Shown here: positions 18,255-28,036 of the stretch, in pieces
How positions within the stretch are numbered: position 1 is the first letter of the stretch
Layout of the letters: each line of letters opens with the position of its first letter
DNA from: DATFDN01 sp963762525
Lineage (GTDB): Bacteria; Pseudomonadota; Alphaproteobacteria; Acetobacterales; Acetobacteraceae
DNA: 64,000 bases
Assembly: GCA_963762525.1 (NCBI GenBank)
Contig: CAVXKT010000002.1
Span: 248,001-312,000, forward strand
Reading direction: 5' to 3'
The notes under the pieces: model-generated
Databases searched by the model: none
Seen by the model: only the letters and a program-made list of their open reading frames with translations
Told to the model about the DNA's origin: nothing
Position numbers and translations under genes: made by a program

Positions 18255-18835
18255 CATTGCACGCGCATCGGCCGCGCGGGGCGGAGACCCGGGCGCGCAT
18301 CCTCGATGCCGCGGGCCGGCTCTTCCGCGCCCGCGGGTTCGACGCCGTAGGCGTGGACGCCGTGATGCACGAGGCCGGCCTGACGCATGGCGGGTTCTAC
18401 ACGCATTTCGCCTCGAAGGAGGCGCTGGTCGGCGAGGCTGCGGCCGAGGCGCTCGGCCGCTCCGCCGCCCGCTGGGAGGCGATCGCGGCCGGCCCTCCGG
18501 CGGAGGCGCTGGCGCGGATCGTCAATTCGTATCTCGATCCGGCGCATGTCGCGGCACCTGCGCGTGGCTGCCTCTTGGCTGCGCTCGGTCCGGAGATCGC
18601 CCGCCGGCCGGACGCGCGGCCGGGGGTGACGGCGGCGGTCCGAGCCATGATCGGCGCCCTCGCCCGCTGCATCCCCGGCCGGCGGCGCGACCGCGCCATC
18701 GCCAAGCTTTGCACTCTGGTGGGCGCGGTGGTGCTGGCGCGGGCGAGCGACGATGCGGCGCTCAGCGCCGAAATCCTGGCGGCGGCTCGCGGCGTGCCCT
18801 CGCGGGCGCGGCGCGGGCAGGCTAGGCTGGATTGA
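18218..18835 (+). CDS. TetR-family transcriptional regulator
   Basis: About 205 residues. The N-terminal helix-turn-helix is typical: ETRARILDAAGRLFRARGF, VGVDAVMHEAGLTHGGFYTHF, then SKEALV. The C-terminal part resembles the TetR_C group seen near transporters. The start is uncertain: in-frame ATGs at 18206 and 18218 both lie in the palindromic sites and neither has a clear ribosome-binding site; 18218 leaves about 20 residues before the DNA-binding domain. Likely represses itself and the divergent MFS gene; ligand unknown. Confidence 0.82.
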   Translation: MPRSSEIHDDRHALHAHRPRGAETRARILDAAGRLFRARGFDAVGVDAVMHEAGLTHGGFYTHFASKEALVGEAAAEALGRSAARWEAIAAGPPAEALARIVNSYLDPAHVAAPARGCLLAALGPEIARRPDARPGVTAAVRAMIGALARCIPGRRRDRAIAKLCTLVGAVVLARASDDAALSAEILAAARGVPSRARRGQARLD

Positions 18836-18852
18836 GCACTCCCGGAGCAGCC

Positions 18853-20370
18853 ATGGTTCCCGTGATCCGCCTGCATCCCGACGACAGCGTGGTGATCGCC
18901 CGCGCCACGCTGCTGCCCGGCGCCCCGGTGGCGCCCGGCGTTGCCGCCGCCGAGCGCATTCCCGCCGGGCATAAGGTCACGGTGCGACCGATCGCCGCCG
19001 GTGAGGCGGTGCGCCGCTACGGGCAGGTGATCGGGTTCGCCACCGCCGCCATCGCGCCGGGGCGGCATGTTCATGTCCATAATCTCGGCATGGGCGAGTT
19101 CGCCAAGGACTACGCCTGGGGCGCCGACGCCCGGCCGACCGAGTTCAGCAACGAACCCGCCGGGTTCAGCGGCATCCGGCGCCCCGACGGGCGCCTGGCC
19201 ACGCGCAACTACATCGGCATCCTCACCAGCGTGAACTGCTCGGCCCATGTCGCCGGGCTGATCGCCGACGTGTTCCGCCGCAACCCGTTCACCGGCCATG
19301 ACCCGCTCGCCGAATTCCCGAACGTCGATGGCGTGGTCGCACTCACCCACAAATCCGGCTGCGGCATGGCCGAGGGCGCGCCGCTCAGCCTGCTCCGCCG
19401 CACCCTCGCCGGCTATGCGCGGCATCCCAATTTCTCCCATGTCATCGCCCTGGGTCTGGGCTGCGAGGTGAACCAGATCGGCGGGCTGATCGAGGAGCAG
19501 CGCCTGGCGGGCCGGCTGCGCGGCATGGACATCCAGACGCTCGGCGGCACCCGCAAGACCGTCGAGGCCGGGGTCGGCTTCGTGCGCGAAGTGCTGGAGG
19601 AGGCGAACCGCGTCACCCGGGAGCCGGTGCCGGCGAGCGAGCTGTGCATCGCCCTGCAATGCGGCGGGTCGGATGGCTACTCCGGCGTCTCCGCCAATCC
19701 CGCGCTGGGAATGGCGAGCGACCTCGTGGTGCGCCATGGCGGCACGGTGATCCTGTCCGAGACGCCCGAGACCTACGGCGCCGAGCACCTGCTGACCCGC
19801 CGCGCGGTCTCGCCCGAGGTCGGCCGCAAGCTGGTCGATCTGATGCGCTGGTGGGAGGACTATACGCGCCGCGAAGGCGCGGAGATGAACTCCAATCCCT
19901 CCCCCGGCAACAAGGCGGGCGGCCTCACCACGATCCTGGAGAAGTCGCTGGGTGCGATGGCGAAGGCCGGCAGCACCAACCTGATGGACGTGGTGGGCTA
20001 CGCCGAGCCGGTGTCGGCCAAGGGGTTCGTGTTCATGGATACGCCCGGGTACGACCCGGTCGCCGCCACCGGCCAGGTCGCCGGCGGGGCCAATCTGGTC
20101 TGCTTCACCACCGGACGCGGCAGCGTCTTCGGCTGCAAGCCGGCGCCGTCGATCAAGCTCGCCACCAACACGCCAATGTATCGGCGCATGGAAGACGACA
20201 TGGACATCAACTGCGGCACCATCCTCGACGGCGAGGAAAGTGTCGCCGAATGCGGTCGCCGCATCTTCGAGACGATGCTGCGGGTGGCATCGGGCGAGCG
20301 AACCAAGAGCAAGTCGTTCGACTTCGGCGCCGCCGAGTTCGCGCCCTGGGTGATCGGGGCGACGATGTGA
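18853..20370 (+). CDS. UxaA-family hydratase (altronate/galactarate dehydratase-like)
   Basis: A 505-residue two-part protein. An N-terminal SAF-type domain (residues 1-80, GHKVTVRPI, RYGQVIGFA) is fused to the C-terminal UxaA catalytic domain with conserved cysteines and glycines: KSGCGMAEG, GLGCEVNQ, ALQCGGSDGYSG, SNPSPGNKAGG, TTGRGSVFGCKPAPSIK. Family members dehydrate sugar acids such as altronate or galactarate in an iron-dependent reaction. ATG 18853 follows GGAG. It lies 17 bp behind the TetR gene. With the uronate dehydrogenase at 27019 it suggests sugar-acid use. Exact substrate not determinable. Confidence 0.85.
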   Translation: MVPVIRLHPDDSVVIARATLLPGAPVAPGVAAAERIPAGHKVTVRPIAAGEAVRRYGQVIGFATAAIAPGRHVHVHNLGMGEFAKDYAWGADARPTEFSNEPAGFSGIRRPDGRLATRNYIGILTSVNCSAHVAGLIADVFRRNPFTGHDPLAEFPNVDGVVALTHKSGCGMAEGAPLSLLRRTLAGYARHPNFSHVIALGLGCEVNQIGGLIEEQRLAGRLRGMDIQTLGGTRKTVEAGVGFVREVLEEANRVTREPVPASELCIALQCGGSDGYSGVSANPALGMASDLVVRHGGTVILSETPETYGAEHLLTRRAVSPEVGRKLVDLMRWWEDYTRREGAEMNSNPSPGNKAGGLTTILEKSLGAMAKAGSTNLMDVVGYAEPVSAKGFVFMDTPGYDPVAATGQVAGGANLVCFTTGRGSVFGCKPAPSIKLATNTPMYRRMEDDMDINCGTILDGEESVAECGRRIFETMLRVASGERTKSKSFDFGAAEFAPWVIGATM

Positions 20371-20382
20371 ATACGGAGCGAG

Positions 20383-20511
20383 TACTTTCGTGCCCCGGTC
20401 GCGTTTGCACACAATATTGGCTTTCCGGCACGGGATTTGGGCATCGTGTTGCGGCTGGTTCGCGAGCACCAGCCCGAATTGATGAGAGCATGGCATGAGT
20501 TCTTCGGCACA
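20383..20511 (+). pseudogene. N-truncated DUF4160 remnant
   Basis: The frame directly after the uxaA-like stop encodes PVAFAHNIGFPARDLGIVLR.LVREH...L..AWHEFFG, the C-terminal half of a DUF4160 protein. No start codon or N-terminal half is present. DUF4160 genes commonly precede DUF2442 genes, as here, overlapping by about 16 bp. The pair is toxin-antitoxin-like in arrangement; this copy looks broken. Confidence 0.6.
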
Positions 20512-20788
20512 AGCTGCGTCGGCCGACATTCGGGTACGCGGCGTGTCGCTGAGCGATGCCGAGCTGTCGGTCGCGCTGATGGACGGACGCACAATCGTCG
20601 TCCCCTTGGCCTGGTATCCGCGTCTTGCCGGCGGGACGCCCGAGCAGCGGGCAACCCGGGAGGTGGCCGGCGGCGGTTACGGCATCCGCTGGCCGGATTT
20701 GGATGAGGATTTGAGCACCGAAGGGCTGCTCCAAGGCGCGCGCGCACCCCGCGGTTCCGCGACATGGCGATCTACCCTGATCGGATGA
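20495..20788 (+). CDS. DUF2442 domain protein
   Basis: A 97-residue protein with the DUF2442 pattern: DGRTIVVPLAWYPRL near residues 30-44, a TPEQRA segment, and GGGYGIRWPDLDEDLSTEGL near 64-83. Members are small and usually paired with DUF4160; function is not established. The last 16 residues look non-family and overlap the acyl-CoA dehydrogenase start, so the natural stop may have been lost. ATG 20495 lies inside the DUF4160 remnant. Confidence 0.75.
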   Translation: MSSSAQAASADIRVRGVSLSDAELSVALMDGRTIVVPLAWYPRLAGGTPEQRATREVAGGGYGIRWPDLDEDLSTEGLLQGARAPRGSATWRSTLIG

Positions 20789-22482
20789 AGGATTCCGACA
20801 CCCCTATCGCCCCCGATTGCGCGGGCATGGACTTCTTCGCCGCCGATCGCGGATTGCGCGACCTGCTGGCGATTTATCTGCCGCCCGGAATTCTCGACCC
20901 GCTCACCCCGCATTTCGCCCGCCTCGGCCGGCTTGCCGGCGGCAGGCTCGACGAGTTGGCGCGCATCGCCGACCGCCATCCGCCGATTCTGCATCCGCGC
21001 GACCGCTTCGGGCGTGATGAGGACTGGATCGAGTATCACCCCGCCTATCGGGAGATGGAGCGCATCGCCTTCGAAGAATTCCAATTCCACGCCATGAGCC
21101 ATCGCCCGGTGCTCGGGCTCGACGCGCCGCTGCCCCCAGTGGCCAAATACGCCTTCCAGTATTTGTTCGTGCAGGCCGAGTTCGGGCTGATGTGCCCGAT
21201 TAGCGTCACCGACACGTCGATCCATCTGATCCGCGCCTTCGCCTCGGACGAGCTGAAATCCTATCTGCTGCCGCGGATGCTGGCGCCCGACCTTTCCGCG
21301 CTGTGGAAGGGAACGCAGTTCATGACCGAGAAGGCCGGCGGGTCGGATGTCGGCGCCATCGAGACCATGGCCCGCCGCGACGGCGATCGCTGGCGCCTGC
21401 ACGGCGAGAAGTGGTTTTGCTCGCATACCGACGCCGACGTGGCGCTCATCCTGGCCCGCCCGGAAGGCGCGCCGCCCGGCACAGGCGGCCTCGCGCTGTT
21501 CGCGCTGCCCCGCCGCACTCGGGACGGCTCGCGCAACGCTTATCGGATCGTGCGGCTGAAGGACAAGCTCGGAACGCGCTCGATGGCGAGCGGCGAGATC
21601 CGGCTCGATGACGCCGAGGCATACCTGGTCGGCCGGGAGGATGCCGGCACTAAGCAGATGATGCGGCAGGTGAACCTCTCGCGCCTTTCGCACGGCGTGC
21701 GCGCGGCGGCGATGATGCGCCGCTGCCTGAACGAGGCGCTCGCGGCGACGCGCGGGCGGCGCGCCTTCGGCCGACCCGTCAGCGATTTCCCGATGATGCG
21801 CCGGCAGCTCGTGAAGCTGATGGTGCCGACCGAGCAGGCGTTGACGATGGCGCTCGCTACCGCCGACGCGATGGAGCGCGGCGCGGAGGCCGAGCTGCGC
21901 ATCCTGACCGGCCTGCTGAAGCTGCGCGCCTGCCGCGACAACGTCGCGGTCGCGACGGGCGCTATGGAGGCGCGCGGCGGCAACGGCTACATCGAGGATT
22001 GGGTGAACCCGAGGCTGATCCGCGATGCGCAGGTGGGTCTGTTGTGGGAGGGCACCAGCAACATCAACGCCGCCGACGTGATCGGCCGCGCGGTGGCGCG
22101 CGACGGCGCCCATCATGCGCTTGCGACGATGCTGCGCCGGCGCCTTGCGGAGACGACCTCCCCGCTGCGCCCGGCTCTCGGCACGGCTCTCGACCGCGCG
22201 TTGTCGGCCGTCGAGCGCGTCGCGCATGGCTCCGAGACGCTCGCCCGTGAAGCCGCCGCCGCGCTCTACAACGCCACCAGCGCAGTGCTGCTGGCTTGGG
22301 AAGGGACACGGCCGCACGCGGACGCCCGCCGCGCCGTCATCGCGCGCTGCGTTCTCGCCCACCGCCTCACTTCGCGCGACCCGCTGGCACCGGAGGAAGC
22401 ACCGTGGGAGCGCGCGGCCGCCGATCGGCTGCTGGACGATCGGCCGATGAGCATGAGCGAGGCCGCGGCGCTTTCGGGCTGA
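20764..22482 (+). CDS. Acyl-CoA dehydrogenase, AidB-like
   Basis: A 572-residue flavoprotein, longer than standard short-chain acyl-CoA dehydrogenases and similar in architecture to the AidB group. Visible are MTEKAGGSD in the FAD-binding middle domain, LHGEKWFCS, a KDKLGTRSM loop, and a C-terminal helical domain with GGNGYIEDW..PRL.RDA..G..WEGTSNI, the usual flavin and base region. It would oxidise an acyl-CoA or act in the AidB-type alkylation response; which is uncertain. ATG 20764 and ATG 20785 are both possible and neither has a good ribosome-binding site. The frame is intact. Confidence 0.85.
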   Translation: MAIYPDRMKDSDTPIAPDCAGMDFFAADRGLRDLLAIYLPPGILDPLTPHFARLGRLAGGRLDELARIADRHPPILHPRDRFGRDEDWIEYHPAYREMERIAFEEFQFHAMSHRPVLGLDAPLPPVAKYAFQYLFVQAEFGLMCPISVTDTSIHLIRAFASDELKSYLLPRMLAPDLSALWKGTQFMTEKAGGSDVGAIETMARRDGDRWRLHGEKWFCSHTDADVALILARPEGAPPGTGGLALFALPRRTRDGSRNAYRIVRLKDKLGTRSMASGEIRLDDAEAYLVGREDAGTKQMMRQVNLSRLSHGVRAAAMMRRCLNEALAATRGRRAFGRPVSDFPMMRRQLVKLMVPTEQALTMALATADAMERGAEAELRILTGLLKLRACRDNVAVATGAMEARGGNGYIEDWVNPRLIRDAQVGLLWEGTSNINAADVIGRAVARDGAHHALATMLRRRLAETTSPLRPALGTALDRALSAVERVAHGSETLAREAAAALYNATSAVLLAWEGTRPHADARRAVIARCVLAHRLTSRDPLAPEEAPWERAAADRLLDDRPMSMSEAAALSG

Positions 22483-22492
22483 GCGCTCGGCG

Positions 22493-23632
22493 TCACGCCG
22501 TGAACGTGAAGCTGCTCCCGGTGGCACAGAGCACGAGCCTTTCCGGCATCTCCTGTTTGGCAAGCTCGATGAAATTCTGCCCGCTGCAGTGCATCGGCAG
22601 GACATGCTCGATATCGAACCCCTTAAGCCCGGCCATCACCTGACGCAGATAGTCGGGCGGCGCCGGCGCCAGATGGAAGCCGCCGACCAGCGCGTAAATC
22701 GTGTTCACCCCGGTTATCTCCTGCGCGCGTCGAAGCGTGTTGATGATGCCGGCGTGCCCGCAGGAACTGATGACCACCAGGCCGCGGTCCCCCAGCCGGA
22801 AGCAGACGGCATGTTCGTGCCAGTGCTGGTCGGGGACCGGCTTACCGGCGAGCTCCTCGGCGGTGAAATGGTGGTTCATGTAGGCGTTGGCATCGCAGCC
22901 CAGCCCCTCCCGGACCCCATATTCCACCCACGTATTCGGCAACACATGCTCGATGCTGGTGCGAGGCACCGCGCCGGTGGTGAAGGCCTGGCCCTCGATG
23001 ACGATCGGCGCCTCCGACAGCACCGGTTGAATGTTCAACGCCTGCAGCCGCCGACGATCCAGAGGAGTTCCGAAATCGGTGAAGCTGCCGTCCGGGTTGC
23101 GGTTAAAGCGATGGCAGAAATTGTCTTCGCCGCCCGTGTAGAGGCGCAGATCCGGCCGCATCGCGGCGCGCCTGGTCTCCAGGAAGCCCATCAGCCCGCC
23201 GGTATGGTCGTAATGTCCGTGGCTGATGATCAAGGCGTCCACCCGCGCCACGTCGATCCTCAACAGGTCGAGATTGTTCGCGTAAACGTCGGGCGTGAAC
23301 CCGAAATCGAGCAGGTAGCGGCGGGTCTCCTCGCCCCGGCGGGATTCGAGATGCATCGCCAAGCCCCACTCGCTCTCGAGGGTCTTGCCTTGGGGTGCTT
23401 GGGGAAATCCCGTGCGTTGGACGGTGAGCCCGGGCCGCTTCTCCGGGCGCAGGAAGATGTCGTGCGCGTTGTCCGTGATCTCCCGCACCGTAAGCTGGTC
23501 GATGACCGGCGCGTCGATCCGCACGGGAGCCGCACTAACCGATCGATCGAGCGGAACACTACAGGTCAGCAGCGAACCGCCCAGCACGGCCGAACTTTGC
23601 AGAAAGTTCCGCCGCCCAAGCGAAATTGTCAT
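22493..23632 (-). CDS. Exported metallo-beta-lactamase-fold hydrolase
   Basis: A 379-residue MBL-fold protein. The N-terminus GRRNFLQSSAVLGG is a twin-arginine signal, so it is probably exported folded with its metals. The metal motif SHGHYDHTGG is at about residues 137-146, with further histidines in SSCGHAGI and GGFHL. It belongs near the group that includes RFAP-synthase-like MBL proteins; substrate unknown. ATG 23632 follows GGAGGA. It is convergent with the acyl-CoA dehydrogenase, 10 bp apart, and 70 bp downstream of the MFS gene at 23704. Confidence 0.83.
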   Translation of the reverse strand: MTISLGRRNFLQSSAVLGGSLLTCSVPLDRSVSAAPVRIDAPVIDQLTVREITDNAHDIFLRPEKRPGLTVQRTGFPQAPQGKTLESEWGLAMHLESRRGEETRRYLLDFGFTPDVYANNLDLLRIDVARVDALIISHGHYDHTGGLMGFLETRRAAMRPDLRLYTGGEDNFCHRFNRNPDGSFTDFGTPLDRRRLQALNIQPVLSEAPIVIEGQAFTTGAVPRTSIEHVLPNTWVEYGVREGLGCDANAYMNHHFTAEELAGKPVPDQHWHEHAVCFRLGDRGLVVISSCGHAGIINTLRRAQEITGVNTIYALVGGFHLAPAPPDYLRQVMAGLKGFDIEHVLPMHCSGQNFIELAKQEMPERLVLCATGSSFTFTA

Positions 23633-23703
23633 GATCGGTTTCCTCCGATCCGTTTGTGTAGTCTGAAACCGCGAGGGCGGGCAACCGTATCGTTCGGCGG
23701 GAC

Positions 23704-25124
23704 CTACTCCACTGCCGACAGCGGCGGCGCGATGTCCTCGAGGGAGCGGCGCTCGGCGCGCACCCCGAGCCAGGCCGCCACCAGCCCCGCCGCCACCATC
23801 AGCGCGGCACCGAGTTCATAGCCCCACATGATCGACACCCGCGAACCGCTGTCGATCAGCACGCCGAACAAGGCCGGCCCGGCGACGCCGCCCACCCCGG
23901 TTCCGAGCGCATAGAACAGCGCGATCGCGACCGCGCGCACCTCCAGCGGAAAGCTCTCGCCCACCGTCAGATAGGCGGAGGAGGCGGCGGCGGAGGCGAC
24001 GAAGAATATGGCCGTCCAGGCGCCGGTCTGCCCCACCGCACTCAGGAAGCCGGCGGCGAACAACCAGCCGGTGATGGCCATGAGAATCCCCGAGATGGCA
24101 TAGGTCGCGACGATCATCGGCTTGCGCCCGATGGTGTCGAACAGCCGCCCGAGCAGCAACGGCCCGAGGAAATTCCCGGCCGCGAACGGCAGCATGAACA
24201 GCCCGACGGCGCGCGGCGTGATGTCGTAGAAATTCGTGAGGATCAGCGCGTAGGTGAAGAACACCGCGTTGTAGCAGAACGCCTGCGCGGTCATCAGCAC
24301 CGTGCCCAGCACGGTGCGCCGCAGATAGAGCGTGAACAGCGCCCGCACGCCGACGCCGAACCAGGAGCGGACATCGGTGCGCAGCCGCACCCGCGCCCCT
24401 GGCGGCACCGGTGGCAACGGCGCGCCGGTCTCGTGCGCCACCCGGCGCTCGATGTCGCCGACTACCTCTTCGGCCTCGGCCGGCCGGCCATGGGTCATCA
24501 GCCAGCGCGGGCTCTCCGGAATCCAGCGGCGCAGATACAGCACGAACAACCCGAGCAGGCCGCCGATCACGAACGCCGCGCGCCAGCCGATCTCGGGCGG
24601 CACCACCGCCGGATCGAGCGCCACCACCGCGCCGCCGGCGCCGATGGCGGCGCCGATCCAGAAGCTGCCGTTCACCACCAGATCGGTGAAGCCGCGCCGC
24701 CGCGCCGGGATCAGTTCCTGGATGGTGGCGTTGACGGCCGCGTATTCGCCCCCGATGCCCATCCCGGTGACGAAGCGGAACAGCGCGAACGACCAGAAAT
24801 TCCAGGCCGCGCCCGAGGCGACGGTCGCCAGCAGGTAAACGACGACGGTGATGCTGAACAGCTTCTTGCGCCCCAGCCTGTCGGTCAGCCAACCGAAGAC
24901 CAGCGCGCCCAATACGGCGCCGACCAGGTAGGCGCTGGCGCTGAAGCCGATGTCGCTCGCCGACATCCGCAGAACCGGGCTTTTGGCGATCGCGCCCGAG
25001 AGCGAGCCGACCAGCGTGACCTCGATGCCGTCGAGAATCCAGGCGATCCCGAGCCCGCAGACGACCAGCCAGTGGAAGCGCGCCCAGGGGAGCCGGTCGA
25101 GGCGCGCGGGGACGTCGGTCTCAT
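23704..25124 (-). pseudogene. MFS transporter with frameshift at the start codon
   Basis: A 12-segment sugar/acid-type major facilitator of about 473 residues. The downstream frame has DRLPWARFHWLVVCGLGIAW, ILDGIEVTLVG and WLTDRLGRKKLF. That frame has no start codon upstream, but ATG 25124 with GGAGG four bases before it sits one frame off; restoring one G (ATGGAGACC instead of ATGAGACC) gives the expected N-terminus METDVPARLDRLPW. So one base appears to be missing at about 25121. Without correction the first in-frame ATG is 24966, which would lose the first membrane segment. Substrate unknown. Confidence 0.82.
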
Positions 25125-25220
25125 AAACCTCCGCACCGACCCCGATCCGGTTCCCGGCTCACGCGCGGACGTGGCGGGAGAATGATCCCCGCCACTCCCC
25201 GACGGCGCTCTTCAGACTGG

Positions 25221-25578
25221 TCAGAGCCGGTTCGCGGTCGGTCCCACCCCCGTCGTGGTCGTGGTGGTCGGCGGCACCGCGCGATAGCGCGACCGCATCC
25301 CGAACAGTCCGAGCAGCCCGACCAGGCCGATCCAGCCCCAGGAACCGCCGCCGCCGCCGTTGTTGTTCACCGGGTTGGTGACCGGATTGGTGGTTGCGGG
25401 GTGGCGTGGTCGCGGCGGTGGTGCCGGCCGGGGTGGTGCTCGGTGTCGCCGCGGTCGTGCCGCCGCCGGCAGCGTTGTTGCCGGCCGGTGCGGTGGCACC
25501 TTGGGCCAGCGCCAAGCCCGGGCTGGCGGCGAGCAGGGACGCAGCCAGTACGGACGCCGGGAGAGACTTCATACGCAT
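25221..25578 (-). pseudogene. WGxxGxxG-type small exported protein, frameshifted
   Basis: About 118 residues after correction: a signal peptide (MKSLPASVLAASLLAASPG), a Thr/Ala/Pro/Gly-rich low-complexity middle, then GGGGGSWGWIGLVGLLGLFG with arginines behind it. The WGWxGLxGLLGLxG motif followed by basic residues is the WGxxGxxG sorting-signal-like tail. It would anchor the protein in a membrane; role unknown. The frame breaks at about 25397, where a run of four C should be three. AAAGGA precedes the ATG cluster at 25572-25587; which ATG is used is open. Confidence 0.6.
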
Positions 25579-25642
25579 GCGGTTCATCCTTTGCGCTGTT
25601 CGGTCGATATATCCCCAACGTCGGACCCTTCATGGCGTTCGC

Positions 25643-26987
25643 TCATTCCTCGGCCAGCGCCGTCTCTACGGCATGGGCAATCGCGAACAATCGGCGATCG
25701 CCCATCGTCTCGCCCATCAGCATCAGCCCGACCGGCGCCTCGCCGGCGCGGTGACACGGCAAGCTGATGGCGCAGCGGTCGAGGAAATTGCCGAGCGCGG
25801 TGTTGCGCAGACTCAACAAATTGACCCGGTTGTACTCGCGCTCATCGTCCAGGTCGGCGACGCGGGCCGGCAGGATCGGGCTGGTCGGCATCGCCAGCGC
25901 GTCGAATTCCGCCGTCGCTCGCATCGAAACGCGCGATCAGGCGGGCACGGGCGGCGCGCAAAGTGATGTAGTCGGCCGCGCTCATCTGCGCCCCGCGCTC
26001 GATGCGCGCACGGATCCGCGGGTCGTACACGGCGCCCTTCTCGGCCAGCAAGCGACGGTGCCAGGCATACGCCTCGGAAGCGGCGAAACCGCCGGCGATG
26101 CTGGCCTGCTGCACCTCGCGGAACTCCGGGAACCCGGTGCGCACGACCCGCGCGCCCGCGCCGAGATCACCGTCAAGGCGCGATCGAAGGCGGCGGCGAC
26201 CTCGGCGGCGAGTTCGTCCAGCATCACGTCCTCGGGAACGCCGATGCGCAAGCCGCCGAGCGCGGCCGGCGGCAGCGGTTCGGCAGGTTCGCCCGCCAGC
26301 ACCGCATCGACAATGGCGCAGCAGCCGACGGTGCGGGCCAGCGGCCCGACCGAATCGAGGCTCGGCGCCAGCGGCAGCACGCCGGCGAGCGGAACGCGCC
26401 GTGCTGTCGGCTTGTAGCCGACCACTCCGCAATAGGCGGCCGGGATGCGGCATGAGCCGCCGGTGTCGGTGCCGAGAGCGGCAGCCGCCATGCCGTCGGC
26501 GACGGAGACGCCCGCGCCCGAGGAGCTCCCGCCGGGAATGCGCGCGGCCCGCGCGGTCCCACGGGCTGCGCGGGGTGCCGAAATGCGGGTTGATGCCGAG
26601 GCCCGAGAAGGCGAATTCGGTCATGTTCGTGCGGCCGATGGGGATGAACCCGGCGGCGAGCAGTCGGGTTACGACCGCGGCATGGGCCGGGGCCGGCGGT
26701 GCTTCGGCGAGGGCGCGGGAGCCCGCCGGCGTCGGCTCGCCGGCGACGTCCAGCAGGTCCTTCAGGCTGACCGGAATGCCGGCAAAAGCCCCTGGTGCGC
26801 GCCCGGCCGCGCGCAGCGCGTCGGTCGCATCGGCGGAAGTCCGTGCCGCATCCGTGTAAGTCTTGACGAAGGCGCGCGCTCCCTCCCCGTCCGGATCGGC
26901 GATCCGGGCCAGGCACTCCTCGACCAGGGCGCGGCTGGTGGCGCGCCCGGCCGCGAGGTCGCTTGCAAGATCGGCGATGCTGCGCAT
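25643..26987 (-). pseudogene. Amidase (amidase-signature family), three frameshifts
   Basis: About 448 residues of an amidase-signature serine hydrolase, which hydrolyses amides with a Ser-cisSer-Lys triad. Segments in order: GIPVSLKDLLDVAG (catalytic lysine), GRTNMTEFAFSGLG; then GGSSSGAG and GTDTGGSCRIPAAYCG (catalytic serines); then TGFPEFREVQQASIAGG; then AEFDALAMPTSP. Frame changes are needed near 26550 (+1), 26165 (-1) and 25930 (+1). ATG 26987 has GAAGGGA upstream. Substrate not determinable; Asp/Glu-tRNA amidotransferase is unlikely, as no gatB or gatC is nearby. The uronate dehydrogenase is divergent. Confidence 0.83.
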
Positions 26988-27018
26988 GGTGGTCCCTTCG
27001 CTCCCGCGGAGGATGCCC

Positions 27019-27861
27019 ATGTCCGATCGACCCGCCAAGCCGGTGCTGATTACCGGCGCCGCCGGAAATCTCGGCCGCCAGCTCGCGCGCGGGCTCGACG
27101 GCTGGTCGCTGCGGCTCACCGACATCGCGCCGTTCCCCGATCCGCTGCCCGCTGGCGCCAGCTTCACCCGCGCCGATCTCAACGACGGGGTAACCATGCT
27201 GCGATTGGCGGAGGGCGCCGGCGCCATCGTCCATCTCGGCGGCGTCTCGACCGAACACCCGTTCGAAGACGTGCTCGGCCCCAATATTCGCGGCCTGTTT
27301 CATGTCTACGAGGCGGCGCGGCGGGAGCGGGCGCGGGTGGTTTTCGCCTCGTCGAACCACGCGGTCGGCTTCCACGAGCGCGACGAGACGATCGGCATCG
27401 ACGATGCGCAGCTGCCGGATGGATTTTATGGGCTATCCAAGGCCTATGGCGAACTGATGGGCCGGATGTACTGGTTCAAGCACGGTGTCGAGAGCGTCTC
27501 GCTGCGCATCGGCAGCTGCTTCGCCGAGCCAGTGAATGCGCGAATGCTGGCCTCGTGGCTGTCCTTCCCCGACTTCGTGCGGCTGGTCGCGCGCTGCGTG
27601 CTGGCCGAGCGGGTCGGCTGCGAGATCGTCTGGGGTGCCTCGGCCAATGCGCGCATGAGCTGGTGGCGTGACGATGCGCGCGACAAGATCGGCTGGACCC
27701 CCCGAGACAGCGCCGATCCGTTCGCGGCGCAGCTCGCGGGCAAGGTGTCGGGCGATCCGGTGGAGGAGCGCTACATGGGCGGGTCGTACCCGGCGCAGGA
27801 CTACACCCGCGCCGAACCGGCGCCACGCTGGCGCGATCACACCACCAGCAAACCGAAATGA
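27019..27861 (+). CDS. udh: Uronate dehydrogenase-like NAD-dependent epimerase/dehydratase
   Basis: A 280-residue extended-type SDR. Seen: GAAGNLGR nucleotide-binding turn at residues 13-20, HLGGVS, a SSNHAVGF stretch holding the catalytic serine, and YGLSKAYGE with the Tyr and Lys of the YxxxK pair. SLRIGSCFxEP, WLSFPDFVRLV and WGxSxNxRSWW-like segments match uronate dehydrogenases, which oxidise glucuronate or galacturonate to the lactone. ATG 27019 has GGAGG six bases upstream. It fits sugar-acid catabolism with the UxaA-like hydratase. Confidence 0.8.
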   Translation: MSDRPAKPVLITGAAGNLGRQLARGLDGWSLRLTDIAPFPDPLPAGASFTRADLNDGVTMLRLAEGAGAIVHLGGVSTEHPFEDVLGPNIRGLFHVYEAARRERARVVFASSNHAVGFHERDETIGIDDAQLPDGFYGLSKAYGELMGRMYWFKHGVESVSLRIGSCFAEPVNARMLASWLSFPDFVRLVARCVLAERVGCEIVWGASANARMSWWRDDARDKIGWTPRDSADPFAAQLAGKVSGDPVEERYMGGSYPAQDYTRAEPAPRWRDHTTSKPK

Positions 27862-28036
27862 CCCTCGACTGATGGGTCGCGGATGGTCGGCGCCGCCTGT
27901 TGCTCGCCCAGGGGCCGGCAAGCTGAACCGAGACGAGCAGGAGCACAGAAGCACACGCTTTCCGGGCGCGGCGCTTGCCAGTCTCGCGCTCGCCCGGCCT
28001 AAGATGGCGCTAATGAGCCGAACCGGGAGGACATCC